Source: a marine actinobacterium MedAcidi-G1 | Lineage (GTDB): Bacteria > Actinomycetota > Acidimicrobiia > Acidimicrobiales > MedAcidi-G1 | NCBI GenBank assembly: GCA_000817085.1 | Contig: JUEM01000010.1 | Span: 1-64,000, forward strand | Reading direction: 5' to 3' | Length of the DNA stretch: 64,000 nt | In this document: in pieces, positions 17,490 to 26,988 of the stretch | Layout of the letters: each line of letters opens with the position of its first letter | How positions within the stretch are numbered: the first letter of the stretch is position 1 | Notes under the pieces: generated by a model | Told to the model about the DNA's origin: nothing | The model's database searches: none | The model's input: the letters and a program-made list of their open reading frames with translations, nothing else | Position numbers and translations under genes: made by a program

Positions 17490-18167
17490 ATGATTATGAA
17501 TGAAGAGCTGCAAATTCGTGCTCAGAAAATAGCCGGGAGTAAGGCAGCTTCGGCTGTTTATGCATTGACGAGAGTTTTTCTGCGTATCTTTCTTTGGTCC
17601 TACTTGCGCGTGGAGGTTTCTGGGAAAGAGAATCTCTACGGAAAAAATGCTTTAATTATGGCTCCGGTACACCGCTCCAATCTTGATTCAATCCTGTTAG
17701 CACCACTTCACAAAAGAAGGATGAGAACGTTAGCAAAGGAGAGCCTTTTCAAGTTTCGCCCATTTGCTTGGTACCTTTCTGCTTTAGGTGGATTTCCTAT
17801 CAGAAGAGGAAGTGCTGATAGGGAATCAATGAAAATTGCAAAAACTCTTCTGGAGAATGGTTCAACGCTTCTTGTTTTTCCTGAAGGTACACGTCAGGAA
17901 GGCAATCAAATAGGTGAACTTTTTGATGGAACCGCATATTTGGCCGCAAAGAGTGGAGTCCCTGTTGTCCCCATAGGGATTTATGGAACCGAAAAAGCTA
18001 TGGGCTCGGGGAGTAAGTTCCCAAAACCTTACAAAGTCAGGATTTGTGTTGGTTCTCCGATCCCAGCTCCAGACAAGAATTCAAAACGTAGTTCGCTAGG
18101 AAGTTGGACACAGCAACTAACTTTGGAACTTCAAGCTTTACAAGACTCCGCTCAGACATCCGCTTAA
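17490..18167 (+). CDS. plsC: 1-acyl-sn-glycerol-3-phosphate acyltransferase family (PlsC)
   Basis: Membrane-associated acyltransferase of 225 residues for phospholipid synthesis. The H-x4-D catalytic motif is HRSNLD (H61-D66) and the glycerol-phosphate motif is FPEGTR (130-135); GGFPIRRG (100-107) is also family-typical. It would acylate lysophosphatidate to phosphatidate, although the family contains other acceptors. It begins at ATG 17490 after a GAGGTAGAG purine stretch and is divergent from the cupredoxin gene across 176 bases in which I see no clear operator. Confidence 0.85.
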   Translation: MIMNEELQIRAQKIAGSKAASAVYALTRVFLRIFLWSYLRVEVSGKENLYGKNALIMAPVHRSNLDSILLAPLHKRRMRTLAKESLFKFRPFAWYLSALGGFPIRRGSADRESMKIAKTLLENGSTLLVFPEGTRQEGNQIGELFDGTAYLAAKSGVPVVPIGIYGTEKAMGSGSKFPKPYKVRICVGSPIPAPDKNSKRSSLGSWTQQLTLELQALQDSAQTSA

Positions 18168-18204
18168 TAAGTCAAACTAAACGAACAAATATCAAGATCT
18201 TTTT

Positions 18205-19101
18205 ATGTTTATGAAAAATAATTTAATTCCAAATAAAGCTTTTCTGGGACGAGTGAGTTCGGTTATCGCTATAACTCTGATGGCTCTTGCTCCCAGCATA
18301 ATAAAACTTTCAGAAATGGAAATTTTTCGACTTATTTTTTGGAGACTTCTAGTAGCAAGTTTTTTTTACCTTAATCTATATATTTTCAGTAGACGAAAAT
18401 TTTCCTTTAAAGAGATCCGAATTTCTCTTGTAGGAGGTCTGGTTTTTGGTTTTCAATTAATTTTATTTTTCTCTTCTATACGCGAGACTAGTGTTTTAAA
18501 TGCAATGGTTATTGGCTCTCTCCAGCCAATAATTTTCTTGTTCATTGCTACTCGTTTTTTTAACGAAAGGCCTTCTCGTTCGATTTACTATTGGTCATTC
18601 TTAAGTCTTGCGGGTACTGCATTAACGATTCAAACAGGCAGAGAAGAAGGTGTAACCAGTCTTTCAGGTGACGTTTTAGCTTTTTTCGGAATGCTTTTGT
18701 TTTGTTTGTACTTTGTTATTAGCAAAAAAGCAAGAACGGAAATAGATTCTGTTCCCTATCAGTTGTGGTTAACTATTTTTGCATTGCTTCCTGTTGCCAT
18801 CGCTGCTCTATCATTCGGTGAAGGATTGTCGCCGCCTACTGGCGAAGAATGGTTACCTGTCTTGATAATTTCATTAATTCCAGGGACCGGCCATCTCCTG
18901 CAGAATTTTGCACACGGGCATGTTTCACTCGTTTTAATGGGACTTATAAATCTTTTAGCTGTTGCAATTGTTCCCCTTTATGCATGGTGGCTACTGGAAG
19001 AAAAACCGGGCTTAGTGCAGCTAATAGGAATTGGAATAGTGATAGGAACACTAGCGATGGTAGTAAGCCGTCCAACTAGACAATTAACGGGAATCGGATA
19101 G
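18205..19101 (+). CDS. DMT-superfamily (EamA) permease
   Basis: Integral membrane protein of 298 residues with about ten hydrophobic segments in two EamA halves. The second half contains GTGHLLQNFAHGHVSLVLMG, matching the EamA pattern for drug/metabolite transporters. Substrate unknown; the family exports amino acids, nucleosides and others. The stop TAG abuts the ATG of the next, RarD-like permease gene, so the two are co-translated. It is a distant paralogue of the permease at 59543-60442 (GSGHFLMNWAHLHVSLSLAG). Confidence 0.8.
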   Translation: MFMKNNLIPNKAFLGRVSSVIAITLMALAPSIIKLSEMEIFRLIFWRLLVASFFYLNLYIFSRRKFSFKEIRISLVGGLVFGFQLILFFSSIRETSVLNAMVIGSLQPIIFLFIATRFFNERPSRSIYYWSFLSLAGTALTIQTGREEGVTSLSGDVLAFFGMLLFCLYFVISKKARTEIDSVPYQLWLTIFALLPVAIAALSFGEGLSPPTGEEWLPVLIISLIPGTGHLLQNFAHGHVSLVLMGLINLLAVAIVPLYAWWLLEEKPGLVQLIGIGIVIGTLAMVVSRPTRQLTGIG

Positions 19102-19992
19102 ATGAACAAAGGTTTAATACAGGCTGTGGGTGCGTATACGGTTTGGGGCATTTCTCCAATTTTTTGGAAAGGTCTATCAGAAATTCCCGCAATGTATTCT
19201 CTGACTCATCGAATATTTTGGACTTTCGTAGTTATGGCACTAGTCCAAACTATAAGACGTTCATGGCCAAGTTTCAGAGAACAAAATTCAAGTAGGCGTT
19301 CACGGATAATTGGGATTATGTCAGCCCTGCTGCTCGGCACAAATTGGCTTGTTTGGGTATGGGCCATGAATGCAGACAGAGTTATTGAAGGAAGTTTGGG
19401 TTATTTCATCAACCCTCTAGTAAGTGTTTTCCTAGGTGTGGTTTTCTTAGGAGAATCACTCCCTCGAAGACAGTGGGTAGCAGTGTGTTTGGCAGCAATT
19501 GGTGTTGTATGGCTAACAGTTTCAGTTGGTTCATTACCATGGGTATCTTTAGTTCTTGCAAGTACTTTCGGTTTGTATGGTCTTTCAAAAAAACTAACGA
19601 AGCAGACCTCAATAAACGGTTTGACATCTGAGATGTTTGTAATACTTTTGCCGGCAACCACCTACCTGCTGATTTCTTCCTTTAATGGGAGCCAAGCTTT
19701 AAATAAAACAAGTTATCTCGAGATGCTGCTTTTAATCACCAGCGGTCTTTTTACTGCAGCGCCACTTCTACTATTTGCAAATGCAGTCAAAGAAGTTAAA
19801 TTGAGCGTCATTGGACTACTGCAGTTTTTAGCTCCTACCGCTCAGTTCCTTCTTGGAGTACTGGCCTACGACGAATCGTTCGACATGATGCAATTAGTCG
19901 GATTTATTATTATTTGGTCGGCTCTAATAATTTTTGTAACCGACAGCTTCAAGTCCTCGAAGACATCAAATGCAAGTAGCAATAAGTCCTAA
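19102..19992 (+). CDS. rarD: RarD-like DMT permease
   Basis: Membrane protein of 296 residues. The N-terminus KGLIQAVGAYTVWGISPIFWK and LLGTNWLVWVWAMN match the RarD subgroup of EamA permeases (annotated historically as chloramphenicol-sensitivity proteins). About ten membrane segments. Real substrates of RarD are poorly known. Translation starts directly at the base after the upstream permease stop. Its stop overlaps that of the convergent flavodoxin gene by four bases (CTAA). Confidence 0.82.
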   Translation: MNKGLIQAVGAYTVWGISPIFWKGLSEIPAMYSLTHRIFWTFVVMALVQTIRRSWPSFREQNSSRRSRIIGIMSALLLGTNWLVWVWAMNADRVIEGSLGYFINPLVSVFLGVVFLGESLPRRQWVAVCLAAIGVVWLTVSVGSLPWVSLVLASTFGLYGLSKKLTKQTSINGLTSEMFVILLPATTYLLISSFNGSQALNKTSYLEMLLLITSGLFTAAPLLLFANAVKEVKLSVIGLLQFLAPTAQFLLGVLAYDESFDMMQLVGFIIIWSALIIFVTDSFKSSKTSNASSNKS

Positions 19993-20414
19993 TTGAGTTC
20001 AGCAAGTACTTCTTTTACGAAAGGGCTAATTTCTGATCCAAGTTTCCGTTTATTGATTGAACGGGAGAAAATTACTTTTGCCCCCTTAGATTCCAAGAAA
20101 TTAGTAAATTTTGACACCGCTTTTCCAGGGTTTGCAGCGTGAGTCATAAAAGCAACTACATTTTTCCCCCACAGAGGAGGAATGAGATTAAGTTTTCCTA
20201 TGTCGCCGGGACGATGACCAAAAAGAATTAAACCATCCACCCAAGTTCCTACGAAAATAAGATCAGCATTCGCCAACTCTTTGAAATCGAGATTTTCAGC
20301 TGATCTAACGGTAACTTTGCTTTCTGAGGAAGCAATCGCTCCACCTATAAGTTCTGCAGCTTTTTTTGTATTACCGGAACGGCTTTGGTGTATTACAACA
20401 ATGTTCATCTGCAA
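19989..20414 (-). CDS. Flavodoxin-like protein
   Basis: Short FMN-binding flavodoxin fold, 141 residues. The phosphate loop is SRSGNTKKAA (residues 11-20) after a first beta strand MNIVVIHQ, and GTWVDGLILFGHRPGD corresponds to the second FMN loop. Likely a one- or two-electron carrier in the cytoplasm; no redox partner is adjacent. A palindromic site lies 29-48 bases upstream of its start, in the shared region with the divergent SDR gene. Start could also be the Met two codons in (20408). Confidence 0.82.
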   Translation of the reverse strand: MQMNIVVIHQSRSGNTKKAAELIGGAIASSESKVTVRSAENLDFKELANADLIFVGTWVDGLILFGHRPGDIGKLNLIPPLWGKNVVAFMTHAANPGKAVSKFTNFLESKGAKVIFSRSINKRKLGSEISPFVKEVLAELN

Positions 20415-20442
20415 AACCTCTTATATGCATCTATGGTAGAAA

Positions 20443-20462
20443 GCATCGGTTACAACCAATGC
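20443..20462. promoter_or_regulatory. 20-bp imperfect palindrome in the flavodoxin/SDR divergent region
   Basis: GCATCGGTTACAACCAATGC is a near-perfect palindrome: half-sites GCATYGGTT and AACCRATGC, one mismatched pair and a 2-base centre. It sits between divergent starts at 20414 and 20508, the usual place for a repressor operator. No local regulator gene is next to it. Confidence 0.5.
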
Positions 20463-20507
20463 AGTAGAAGTGTATCAACTAGACATGGCCAGCAAGTAGG
20501 GATGTAA

Positions 20508-21242
20508 ATGGGCAAATTAGAAAAAAAAGTTGCTTTGATAACAGGAGGAGGTTCTGGTATAGGTAAAGCTACAGCCAAAAAGTTTGCAGATGAAGGGGCC
20601 TTAGTTGTAGTACAGGACTTTAATGAAGCCTCCGCTGAGGAAGTTGCTGCGAGTCTCACAGGTGTCGGACATTTTGCATTAAGCGGTGATGTTTCCAATG
20701 AACAGGACATGGAAAATGTTTTTTCGGAGGTCAAGAAAAGATGCGAAACGCTAGATGTCTTAGTAAACAATGCTGGTATATCTGGTAATCCTGAGGGTTT
20801 AGGCAGTATTAGCCACGAGTCCTTTATGAGAATGCTTGAGGTTCATATGGGTGGAACTTTCATTTGCACACAATCTGCTCTGCCATTAATGACCGCAGGC
20901 GGTTCTATAGTAAATCTTTCGAGTATTGCTGGTTTAGCCGGATGGGGACCGGTTCATTATGCATCAGCAAAAGGGGCAATTTTAGGTTTTACAAGAGCTT
21001 CAGCTCGAGAATTGGGAGGATTAGGAATTCGCATTAATGCTGTAGCGCCTGGGGTAGTTGAAACACCTATGACTGAGGATTTGGATGAGGCATTACTAGC
21101 TCCCTTAATAATGATGAGTCCTCTCGGTCGGATAGGGAAAGCAGATGAAATCGCTTCAGCAATCTTGTATTTAGCTTGCGATGATAGTTCTTTTATTACA
21201 GGTCAGTGGATTTCACCGAATGGCGGGTTAGTAACTATTTAG
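20508..21242 (+). CDS. SDR family oxidoreductase
   Basis: Classical short-chain dehydrogenase of 244 residues. TGGGSGIG (12-19 region) binds the cofactor, with Asp in VVQDFN suggesting NAD preference; NNAGISG, catalytic Ser in NLSSIAG, YASAKG (Tyr/Lys) and PGVVETPMT are all present. Preceded by AGTAGGGATG before ATG 20508. The substrate is not evident. It ends by overlapping the convergent haloalkane dehalogenase gene by eight bases. Confidence 0.88.
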   Translation: MGKLEKKVALITGGGSGIGKATAKKFADEGALVVVQDFNEASAEEVAASLTGVGHFALSGDVSNEQDMENVFSEVKKRCETLDVLVNNAGISGNPEGLGSISHESFMRMLEVHMGGTFICTQSALPLMTAGGSIVNLSSIAGLAGWGPVHYASAKGAILGFTRASARELGGLGIRINAVAPGVVETPMTEDLDEALLAPLIMMSPLGRIGKADEIASAILYLACDDSSFITGQWISPNGGLVTI

Positions 21243-22149
21243 CAGTAGATCTGGCTATCAAGTCAATTAAGACCCTAACAACCTGGTCGGGTTGGTCTTC
21301 CTGAATGAAGTGACCCGCATTTTCAACTGTTGTATGAGGTTGACCATCAGCGCCAGGAACAGCTGATATAAATGCCTTTTCACCCCCGCTGGTAACAGGA
21401 TCTTGATCACTGAAAGCGCAAATTACCGGCTTATTGAAATTTTTTAGCGTTTCCCATGCTTTTTGGTTAGAAGACGCGGAAGGGTTTTCCAGGGAAGTGG
21501 GAACAAGAGATGGCCATATTCTTGCCCCCTCTTTGAAAGAATCATCAGGGAAAGGGGCATTGTATGCATCGATAACTTCTGGTGCTAAGTCTGTTAAACA
21601 ACCTCCATTAACGATGTTTCCTATTGGAAAATCTTTTGCAGTTTGCGAGAATTTTTGCCAAGCCATAAAAGCTTCCGTGGGTGCGGCACTCCCATCAGGT
21701 AAACCAGTATTTGATAAAACCAGACCCGAAAACTTCTTTGGATTTGCAGCTACCAGGCGTAGCCCAATTAGCCCACCCCAGTCTTGACCAAAAAAGAAAA
21801 TCTCTTCAGGAGTATTTGCGTCTAACCAGTTTTGCATCCACACCACGTGTCTTTCGTATGTGTAATCAACTTGATTAGACGGTTTATCTGATTTTCCAAA
21901 ACCAACCTGATCTGGAACCAATGATCTGATTCCAGCATCTGCCAAACCCGCCATGATATGTCTATAAAGAAAACCCCATGTTGGTTCGCCGTGCAGTAAA
22001 AGTACTGTAGGGGCATCAGAAGGACCCGATTCAACATGATGCATCCGCAAGGTGCCCCCATCTCCATCTGGCACCTCAGAGTAGTGAGGCTCGTACGGCC
22101 AATCGATCAGAGTGTCAAATTGTTTTTCAGGTGTTCTTAAAACTTTCAT
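21235..22149 (-). CDS. Haloalkane dehalogenase, subfamily I (DhlA-like)
   Basis: Alpha/beta-hydrolase of 304 residues. Nucleophile Asp123 followed by Trp124 in GQDWGG, the HGEPTW oxyanion motif (53-58), acid Asp250 after strand 7 (FSDQDPVT) and His280 (AGHFIQED) match the numbering of DhlA (D124, W125, D260, H289), placing it in HLD-I; Trp164 in the cap could be the second halide-stabilising residue. The family hydrolyses carbon-halogen bonds in alkanes to alcohols. Substrate cannot be predicted. Its start lies 11 bases from the end of surE, on the same strand, so they may be co-transcribed. Confidence 0.85.
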   Translation of the reverse strand: MKVLRTPEKQFDTLIDWPYEPHYSEVPDGDGGTLRMHHVESGPSDAPTVLLLHGEPTWGFLYRHIMAGLADAGIRSLVPDQVGFGKSDKPSNQVDYTYERHVVWMQNWLDANTPEEIFFFGQDWGGLIGLRLVAANPKKFSGLVLSNTGLPDGSAAPTEAFMAWQKFSQTAKDFPIGNIVNGGCLTDLAPEVIDAYNAPFPDDSFKEGARIWPSLVPTSLENPSASSNQKAWETLKNFNKPVICAFSDQDPVTSGGEKAFISAVPGADGQPHTTVENAGHFIQEDQPDQVVRVLIDLIARSTAK

Positions 22150-22160
22150 GACGGGGCAGT

Positions 22161-22997
22161 TTACCCTTTTTGATCAAAGAGGCTATCGAGAGATTGATCA
22201 ACCATTTTCGTGTCTTCAGGTGTAATTGCCTCAAATGAATTGATCCAAGTCAAACTTGCATAGTCATTCATAACAGCACCGACATCAGTTTCGATTGGTT
22301 GACTTACAGGGTCGCCCCAAGACATTTGTACCCTGTACGAGTTTTCATGTCCAGGTTTGGGTTCTAATTTTGCTTCAGTCATCGAACGAGTTGAACGTTT
22401 TGCTACCTTCGTGTAGCTCCAACCTTTTAGTTCATCTATTGGTTTATTTGGGACATTGATATTCAGAACTGCTGGTTGTTTCGGAGGGTCAGAAATAATT
22501 GCAGCCACAGCTGTTTTGGCAACTTCGGCGGCAGTTTGCCAAAACTGATTTTTGAGAACTTCTTCAATACCCTGCCCTTCAATTCCCCAGCCTGTAACCG
22601 CTTGACTCACAGCAATACCTGTTATTCCAGCGTTTCTAGCAGTAAAAGCAGCACCGAGTGTTCCAGAGTGGTAAACGGAGTTTCCAACATTGCTACCGGG
22701 ATTGATGCCTGAAACCACAAGGTCGTAGGAGTCGTCTAAAACTCCTCGCGTTGCATACATGACACAAAGAGCAGGCGGCCCACTTATAGCCCAAGATTTT
22801 TCAATTTTGTCAATATTGACTTGATGAACTTCTGGTCTAGAAATGTGAAGCGCTCCTATGGCGGCCCCAGCTCCCGAATATTCTTGGTCAGGTGCAGCAA
22901 TTGTTATATCTCCTAGATCAAGCAGGGAACGCGCCAAGACATGAAGTCCCACTGAATCAATCCCATCATCATTAGTAACTAATATCTTCACACTCAA
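22161..22997 (-). CDS. surE: 5'/3'-nucleotidase SurE
   Basis: Metal-dependent nucleotidase of 278 residues, the usual size. The metal site TNDDGID (residues 8-14), the nucleotide/metal Ser in PDQEYSGAGAA and Asn in SGINPGSNVG are all present. It dephosphorylates nucleoside 5'/3'-monophosphates and is linked to stress survival in other bacteria. The start is uncertain: TTG 22997 or GTG 22991, neither with a clear ribosome-binding site. It lies just upstream of the dehalogenase gene on the same strand. Confidence 0.92.
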   Translation of the reverse strand: MSVKILVTNDDGIDSVGLHVLARSLLDLGDITIAAPDQEYSGAGAAIGALHISRPEVHQVNIDKIEKSWAISGPPALCVMYATRGVLDDSYDLVVSGINPGSNVGNSVYHSGTLGAAFTARNAGITGIAVSQAVTGWGIEGQGIEEVLKNQFWQTAAEVAKTAVAAIISDPPKQPAVLNINVPNKPIDELKGWSYTKVAKRSTRSMTEAKLEPKPGHENSYRVQMSWGDPVSQPIETDVGAVMNDYASLTWINSFEAITPEDTKMVDQSLDSLFDQKG

Positions 22998-23048
22998 GAC
23001 CGTATCTACATCATTGATTGTTTAGGTTAAAACTCTAATAACGAGAGA

Positions 23049-24953
23049 TTAATTGTTTTTTTCTTGAGTTCTTAGTTCTTCTTCAAGTGATTCCCATAGA
23101 CGCATTAAATTAGAAGCATTATCTTTAGCAGCTTCATGTTCTGCTGCTAAAGACTCAGCTTCTTTTGGATTTTTAAATAGATCAGGATCATTAAGTTTTT
23201 CTTTTATTTCCAACAGACAAACTTCTGCTTTTTCCCAATTCTTTTCAACTTTTGCGAGTTCACGCTTCAACTCGCGAATCCCTCCATTGGGTTTTTCCGA
23301 TTTTCCTTTATTTGTTTTAATGCTCTGTTTCGGAGCATTTGTTTTTGTTTCATTGAACGACGGGTTTATTATCTGATCAGGCACACCGATATGAAATTTT
23401 GCTTTAGATTCTCGTACTTCGAGGAGATCATCTGCAACAGATCTTATGAGATGTCGATCGTGTGTGATCAGTATTACAGTTCCTGGGTAAGCGCTTATGG
23501 CATCTTCAAGCACATCACAGCTTGGTAAATCAAGATGGTTGGTCGGTTCATCAAGAATAAGTAAATTTACAGGCATGCAGAGAGCTTTAGCGAGAGCCAA
23601 TCGTGTCTGTTCACCACCTGAAAGGTCTGAAACAAGTGAGTCAACTGAGTCACCCCTAAAGCCGAAAGAAGCAAGGTATGTCCGAAGATTTCTGTTGGAC
23701 TCTTCGACTTTAGGAACTGTTCGTAGTTCTCCTAATACAGTTTTTTTAGGGTCAAGTATTTCTGTTTGCAACTGATCAAACCAAGACATATCAACATTTT
23801 TCCCATGAAAGATATTTCCACTGGTTTGTTTCAGTTCTCCCGTAATCAGCCTGACTAGAGTAGTTTTACCAGCGCCATTAGGTCCGACTACGGCGATAGT
23901 TCGGCCTCTTTCGATAGTAAAAGATAGATCCTCTAAGACCATTTCATTTTCGTAACCAGCTTGTACATCTTCAAACTCCACGACAATCCGAGAGGAGCGA
24001 CGCGGTTCCGGGAAATTAAACTTGCTTTTAGCGTTTTCTTCGCTTTCAATTTCGATTTTTTCGAGCTTTTCTAAAGCCTTCACTCGGCTTTGCACCTGTT
24101 TTGCTTTTGTGGCTTTATATCGAAAGCGTTCGATAAATTTTTCAGTGCCAGCTATTTCTTTTGCCTGTTGGGAGGCTAAAGATTTCTGATATTCGATACG
24201 TTCTTCTCTTGCTACAACAAATTTTCCGAAACTACCGATGTACTCAGTCGCGCGACCCGCAGAAATCTCAATGATACGGTTCGCTACTCCATCTATAAAG
24301 TCTCGATCATGACTCACGAACAAAAGTCCGTTATTCCACTTCCCCAAGTAAGTTTCCAACCAAGTGACACTGTCAACATCCAAATGGTTGGTTGGTTCAT
24401 CAAGAATTAGAAGATCTGGCTTAGACAATAGAAGGCGCGCCAAAGCGACTCGCATTTGCCAGCCTCCGGAAAGCTCACCTATATCACGTTTATGATCATG
24501 GGGTTTAAAACCTAGTCCAGACAAGAGGCGATGTGCTTCAGCTTCAATTGCGTACCCTCCAATTTGTTCAAATCGCGATTGTGCTTCTCCGAATTCAAAA
24601 AGAAGTTCTGATTTACCTTCACCATTTACTTTTTCGAGCTCCGAGCTAAGTTTTTTTAAGCGGATTGCTAATTGACTAGTGTCTTCTGCTCCCGACAGAA
24701 CTTCTTCTAAGACATTTTTACCTTTACTTGCTTGAAGCTCTTGAGGAAGGTAACCAATTTTCATTTCTTGTGGTTTATAGATATCTCCTTCATCAGCTTC
24801 TTGAAGACCAGTTAATATCTCCAATAAAGTCGTCTTACCGGTTCCATTGCTGCCAATAAGCGCGATACGACGGCTAGATCCCAGTTGAAGAGAAACATTC
24901 TTAAAAAGTGTTCTAGATCCAAAAGATTTATTCAATCCGGAAGCAGTCAGCAC
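23049..24953 (-). CDS. ABC-F family ATPase (ribosome-associated type)
   Basis: Soluble duplicated ABC protein of 634 residues without membrane domain. First half: Walker A GSNGTGKT (34-41), [18 protein letters not shown] charged interdomain linker follows ([21 protein letters not shown] type). Second half: Walker [31 protein letters not shown]. The last about 75 residues form a Lys/Glu-rich coiled coil, as in Uup. ABC-F proteins act on the ribosome in translation, some giving antibiotic resistance; the subgroup here (Uup/Ettl-like) is not certain. It is followed by an intergenic gap of 51 bases before surE. Confidence 0.88.
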   Translation of the reverse strand: MLTASGLNKSFGSRTLFKNVSLQLGSSRRIALIGSNGTGKTTLLEILTGLQEADEGDIYKPQEMKIGYLPQELQASKGKNVLEEVLSGAEDTSQLAIRLKKLSSELEKVNGEGKSELLFEFGEAQSRFEQIGGYAIEAEAHRLLSGLGFKPHDHKRDIGELSGGWQMRVALARLLLSKPDLLILDEPTNHLDVDSVTWLETYLGKWNNGLLFVSHDRDFIDGVANRIIEISAGRATEYIGSFGKFVVAREERIEYQKSLASQQAKEIAGTEKFIERFRYKATKAKQVQSRVKALEKLEKIEIESEENAKSKFNFPEPRRSSRIVVEFEDVQAGYENEMVLEDLSFTIERGRTIAVVGPNGAGKTTLVRLITGELKQTSGNIFHGKNVDMSWFDQLQTEILDPKKTVLGELRTVPKVEESNRNLRTYLASFGFRGDSVDSLVSDLSGGEQTRLALAKALCMPVNLLILDEPTNHLDLPSCDVLEDAISAYPGTVILITHDRHLIRSVADDLLEVRESKAKFHIGVPDQIINPSFNETKTNAPKQSIKTNKGKSEKPNGGIRELKRELAKVEKNWEKAEVCLLEIKEKLNDPDLFKNPKEAESLAAEHEAAKDNASNLMRLWESLEEELRTQEKNN

Positions 24954-24998
24954 ATGAGTGAGACTACATCCTAAGAAGCAATAGAAGTAGCAGTAAAG

Positions 24999-25934
24999 CT
25001 AATTACCGGCAGAATTCCATCTTATAACTGCGGCAGCTGAGGTCATCCCCGCTCCGAATCCAACTAGAAGCAATAAGTCATCCTGTTTAACTCGCCCCGA
25101 GTCTATTGAATCTATAAGGGCTAAAGGAATAGAAGCTGCGGAGGTATTACCGGTTCTATCCATCACTAACGCTGCTTTTTCTTTTGCGATCCCTAGACGC
25201 TTCATTGCAGTATCGATAATGCGTACATTGGCTTGATGAGGGACAACAAGAGATATCTCACTACTCGTCACTCCAGCTTTTTCCATAGCTGTGTTAGCAG
25301 CATTTTCCATAGCTATAACAGCGCGCCTAAAAACCTCTTGTCCGTGCATAACTATTTTTCCGCCGTGTTCACAATAAAGAAGGTCTGCGGCAGAACCATC
25401 AGCCATAAGATCCCATCCGAGAAAACATGGCTGTTCTGAAGTTCTTTCGATAACGACTGCTCCCGCACCGTCACCGAATAGAACACAGGTTGTTCTATCT
25501 TCCCAGTCTGTGAATGTGCTAAGAGAGTCACTTCCAATAAGTAGAATTTTTTCCATTCCACTATCAGCAAATTGCATTGCAGTAACGAGTCCATAAACAA
25601 AACCTGAGCAAGCAGCATTCAGATCGAAAGCGCCGCAGGACAAACCAAGATTATTTTGCACAATAGAAGAAGTAGCTGGCACTACCTTGTCAGCGGTCGT
25701 GGTTGCAAGAATAAATAAGTCTATTTCTTCAGGTTTTACTCCAGCCTTTTCTAATGCCGCTTTGCCAGCATTAGTGGACATTTCACTTACTTTTCCATCA
25801 ATGTGTCGAGAAGAAATTCCACTTCGTTCTCTGATCCACTCATCTGAGGTGTCAACCATTTGAGACAGTTCATCATTTGTAAGGATTCTCTCAGGAAGAT
25901 CTATAGCCCAACCTGTAATTCTCCCAAATGCCAT
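24999..25934 (-). CDS. fabH: 3-oxoacyl-[ACP] synthase III (FabH)
   Basis: Condensing enzyme that starts fatty acid chains from acyl-CoA and malonyl-ACP. 311 residues from ATG 25934, chosen because GAGGGG lies eight bases upstream; a TTG two codons earlier exists. Catalytic triad Cys109 (NAACSGF), His233 (VPHQANVR), Asn263 (GNTSAAS) is complete. No acp, fabD or fabF is nearby, so it could instead be a stand-alone KAS III-type enzyme for a specialised acyl product. Located 45 bases upstream of the ABC-F gene on the same strand. Confidence 0.88.
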   Translation of the reverse strand: MAFGRITGWAIDLPERILTNDELSQMVDTSDEWIRERSGISSRHIDGKVSEMSTNAGKAALEKAGVKPEEIDLFILATTTADKVVPATSSIVQNNLGLSCGAFDLNAACSGFVYGLVTAMQFADSGMEKILLIGSDSLSTFTDWEDRTTCVLFGDGAGAVVIERTSEQPCFLGWDLMADGSAADLLYCEHGGKIVMHGQEVFRRAVIAMENAANTAMEKAGVTSSEISLVVPHQANVRIIDTAMKRLGIAKEKAALVMDRTGNTSAASIPLALIDSIDSGRVKQDDLLLLVGFGAGMTSAAAVIRWNSAGN

Positions 25935-26040
25935 TCTCAAACCCCTCAGTAAAAATTTTTCTAAATGACTTGTAACAAAGGTAGCGCTTAAAACCCAAAA
26001 GATGTGTTTCTCCCTTTTTTGCCACTAGGGTCAGTCAGTT

Positions 26041-26778
26041 ATGAACGACCATGAAATAGCAGGTCTTTTAGCAAGGGAAGCCGGTGAATTGCTTTTAGAG
26101 CTGCGAGAACAAGGCTTTGATAAAGGAGTTTCGGGTTATCAATTAGAGGTGATAGCAGACCGCGAGGCTCATTTGCACATAAGTAAAAGGTTGAGCGAGT
26201 TACGTCCTAATGATTCTTTGCTATCCGAAGAGGGGCGAGATGATAAGGCCCGTTTGGAAGCCGAAAGAGTATGGATCGTCGACCCTCTTGACGGTACACG
26301 AGACTTCGGACGTATAGGAAGTGTTGAATGGGCAGTGCATGTTGCTTTAGTGATAGGTGGTCAACCTTTGGCTGGAGCAGTTAATTTACCGGCCATAGGA
26401 ACCCTTTACGGAACACTTCAAACTTCAACAAAACAGGATTCTGTCAATAACCCTCCCGTTGTTATAACTAGTCGATCACAATGGGGTGAGGCCGAAGCGG
26501 TTGCAGCCTCTGTAGGAGGAGTAGTTCGTTCAGTCGGTTCAGCGGGAGTCAAGGCTATGGCTGTTGTGGGCGGAACTGCTGATATTTATGTGCACCCCTC
26601 AGGTCTATATGAATGGGACGTATGCGCTCCTGCTGCAGTAGCTGCATCTGCTGGGCTGGATGTAAGTGGAGTAGATGGTTCTTTTTTAACATACAACAAA
26701 GAAAGGCCAGTAGTTCCTGGGCTTTTAATAAGTAGACCTGAATACACCTCTGCAGCTTTAGCTGCTTTGCATTACTGA
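26041..26778 (+). CDS. Inositol monophosphatase-family phosphatase (CysQ / HisN-like)
   Basis: Mg-dependent phosphatase of 245 residues. Metal ligands: Glu63/64 in SEEGRDD, DPLDGT (81-86) and the C-terminal WDxxAP motif (YEWDVCAPAAV). The order and spacing resemble 3'(2'),5'-bisphosphate nucleotidase CysQ, but inositol or histidinol phosphatase activity cannot be excluded. Divergent from fabH with about 100 bases between. It ends 38 bases before the cobalamin riboswitch and is probably not under its control. Confidence 0.78.
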   Translation: MNDHEIAGLLAREAGELLLELREQGFDKGVSGYQLEVIADREAHLHISKRLSELRPNDSLLSEEGRDDKARLEAERVWIVDPLDGTRDFGRIGSVEWAVHVALVIGGQPLAGAVNLPAIGTLYGTLQTSTKQDSVNNPPVVITSRSQWGEAEAVAASVGGVVRSVGSAGVKAMAVVGGTADIYVHPSGLYEWDVCAPAAVAASAGLDVSGVDGSFLTYNKERPVVPGLLISRPEYTSAALAALHY

Positions 26779-26816
26779 AAAACTTTAAGAAAGTTATTTT
26801 TCACGCTATTCTGGAG

Positions 26817-26903
26817 TTTCCTGTAATTAGAAGGCGGTTGGAATCCGTCACTGTCCCGCAACTGTGTTCCTCATTGAGGTAAGTCAGACCTGAGAGCAGG
26901 AAA
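26817..26903 (+). ncRNA. Cobalamin riboswitch aptamer
   Basis: Contains the conserved core GGAATCCGTCACTGTCCCGC followed by AACTGT, and the downstream box AAGTCAGACCTG, matching the cobalamin riboswitch consensus. A 7-bp closing stem pairs TTTCCTG (26817-26823) with CAGGAAA (26897-26903). It lies upstream of an importer binding-protein gene whose products (btuFCD type) fit B12 uptake, as expected for repression by adenosylcobalamin or related cobamides. Confidence 0.9.
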
Positions 26904-26910
26904 AAATAAA

Positions 26911-26985
26911 CCATAAGTTCCCGAGGAGGAACGGTTAAGGAATGAAGTTTTTCTTCTCCCAACCGTGGCTTTAAGGGGAGGAGGA
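26911..26985 (+). promoter_or_regulatory. Riboswitch expression platform controlling the Shine-Dalgarno
   Basis: Two exclusive pairings are visible. CTTCTCCC (26953-26960) can pair with the Shine-Dalgarno GGGAGGAG (26976-26983), blocking translation. The same bases also close an imperfect 13-pair hairpin at 26931-26966 (ACGGTT/AACCGT, GGA/TCC, GAAG/CTTC), which leaves the Shine-Dalgarno free. A third hairpin, GTTCC/GGAAC at 26917-26932, overlaps the first bases of that anti-sequester. There is no U-tract, so control of translation is more likely than termination. This is base-pair inspection, not a folding calculation. Confidence 0.6.
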
Positions 26986-26988
26986 ATA

